From the NCBI GenBank assembly GCA_018670825.1, contig JABHIW010000177.1:1-34356 (forward strand): a stretch of DNA of 34,356 nucleotides, given 5' to 3'. This DNA comes from Candidatus Scalindua sp. GTDB lineage: Bacteria; Planctomycetota; Brocadiia; Brocadiales; Scalinduaceae. The stretch's first letter is position 1, and each line of letters starts with the position of its first letter. Of this stretch, positions 34,085-34,356 are shown piece after piece. Made by a program: the position numbers and the translations under genes. The notes under the pieces were generated by a model. The model did no database searches. It had not been told where the DNA came from and was given only the letters and a program-made list of their open reading frames with translations.

Positions 34085-34356
34085 CTATAATGTATCAAAC
34101 GAATCTAATGATGCATCATTTATGTAGTTTTCAAATCTTAAAAATTGATTACGAAAAGTAAGTTTTATTTTACCAGTGGGGCCGTTTCTTTGTTTCGCAA
34201 CGTCAACATCAACTTCACCTGGATTCTTAGTCGGATCGTAATAATCTGCTCTGTGCAGTAACATAATTACATCAGCATCCTGTTCAATCGATCCGGATTC
34301 ACGCAAGTCAGACATTCTTGGAGTATGCCCTTCTCGTGTTTCTACTGAACGATTCA
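34085..34356 (-). CDS. dnaB: Replicative DNA helicase DnaB, C-terminal end (cut by window edge)
   Basis: Only the last 90 residues are in the window; the rest lies to the right. The sequence reads NRSVETREGHTPRMSDLRESGS, then IEQDADVIMLLHRADYYD and AKQRNGPTGKIKLTF, the characteristic end of the RecA-like motor domain with the arginine region and loop of DnaB. The stop TAG is four bases before the bamA ATG. No intein or truncation is visible in this part. Confidence 0.95.
   Translation of the reverse strand, partial: NRSVETREGHTPRMSDLRESGSIEQDADVIMLLHRADYYDPTKNPGEVDVDVAKQRNGPTGKIKLTFRNQFLRFENYINDASLDSFDTL

Overview
The window looks like chromosomal DNA of an AT-rich, Gram-negative-type (diderm) bacterium. 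It carries BamA, an OmpH/Skp-type chaperone, LpxC and LpxA, a LolC/E-type permease, MurJ, a PEP-CTERM sorting signal, many UUG start codons and tRNA genes without an encoded CCA. The gene content and style suggest a planctomycete of the anammox order (Brocadiales, perhaps a Scalindua-like lineage). That assignment is an impression from protein style. No anammox marker such as hydrazine synthase lies in the window.

Layout. 1-1053: the start of tuf (EF-Tu) preceded by four tRNA genes on the minus strand, in the order Thr(UGU)-Tyr-Gly-Thr(GGU)-tuf, the same order as the E. coli thrU-tyrU-glyT-thrT-tufB operon. 1054-10940: housekeeping metabolism and repair: aroC, a lipoprotein-release permease, a DnaJ-TPR protein, purC, nth, pssA, the purF-purM pair behind a near-consensus promoter, and thiE. 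10995-14856: murJ, then an unrecognised membrane protein, a CPA1 Na+/H+ antiporter and a small conserved Cys protein translationally coupled to it. 14978-24421: the most accessory part, with a frame-broken PEP-CTERM protein, maf, a GNAT acetyltransferase, DUF445, DJ-1/PfpI, a UbiA prenyltransferase with a variant motif, an exported Ca-binding-type protein, an orphan Cache sensor, a bacteriohemerythrin, a PPC-domain protein and an exported thioredoxin, separated by long AT-rich spacers. 24794-27990: a small Cys-rich protein and the translation operon rpsB-tsf-pyrH-frr followed by tRNA-Lys and tRNA-Glu, closed by a strong hairpin terminator. 28180-34356: an envelope operon dnaB(end)-bamA-ompH-lpxC-lpxA-oxidoreductase, all on the minus strand.

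How it works together. The right end is one outer-membrane programme: barrel insertion (BamA), periplasmic chaperone (OmpH), the first lipid A steps (LpxA, LpxC), and an oxidoreductase placed where GnnA is found in organisms that make amide-linked lipid A. The left side supplies purines (PurC, PurF, PurM), chorismate, thiamine phosphate, phosphatidylserine and lipid II export.

I did not find a phage, insertion sequence, CRISPR array or defence island. The points most worth a second look are the pyrH start codon, the frame-broken PEP-CTERM gene, the orphan Cache sensor with its long leader, the membrane-protein/antiporter/small-protein group, and the lpxA-linked oxidoreductase.
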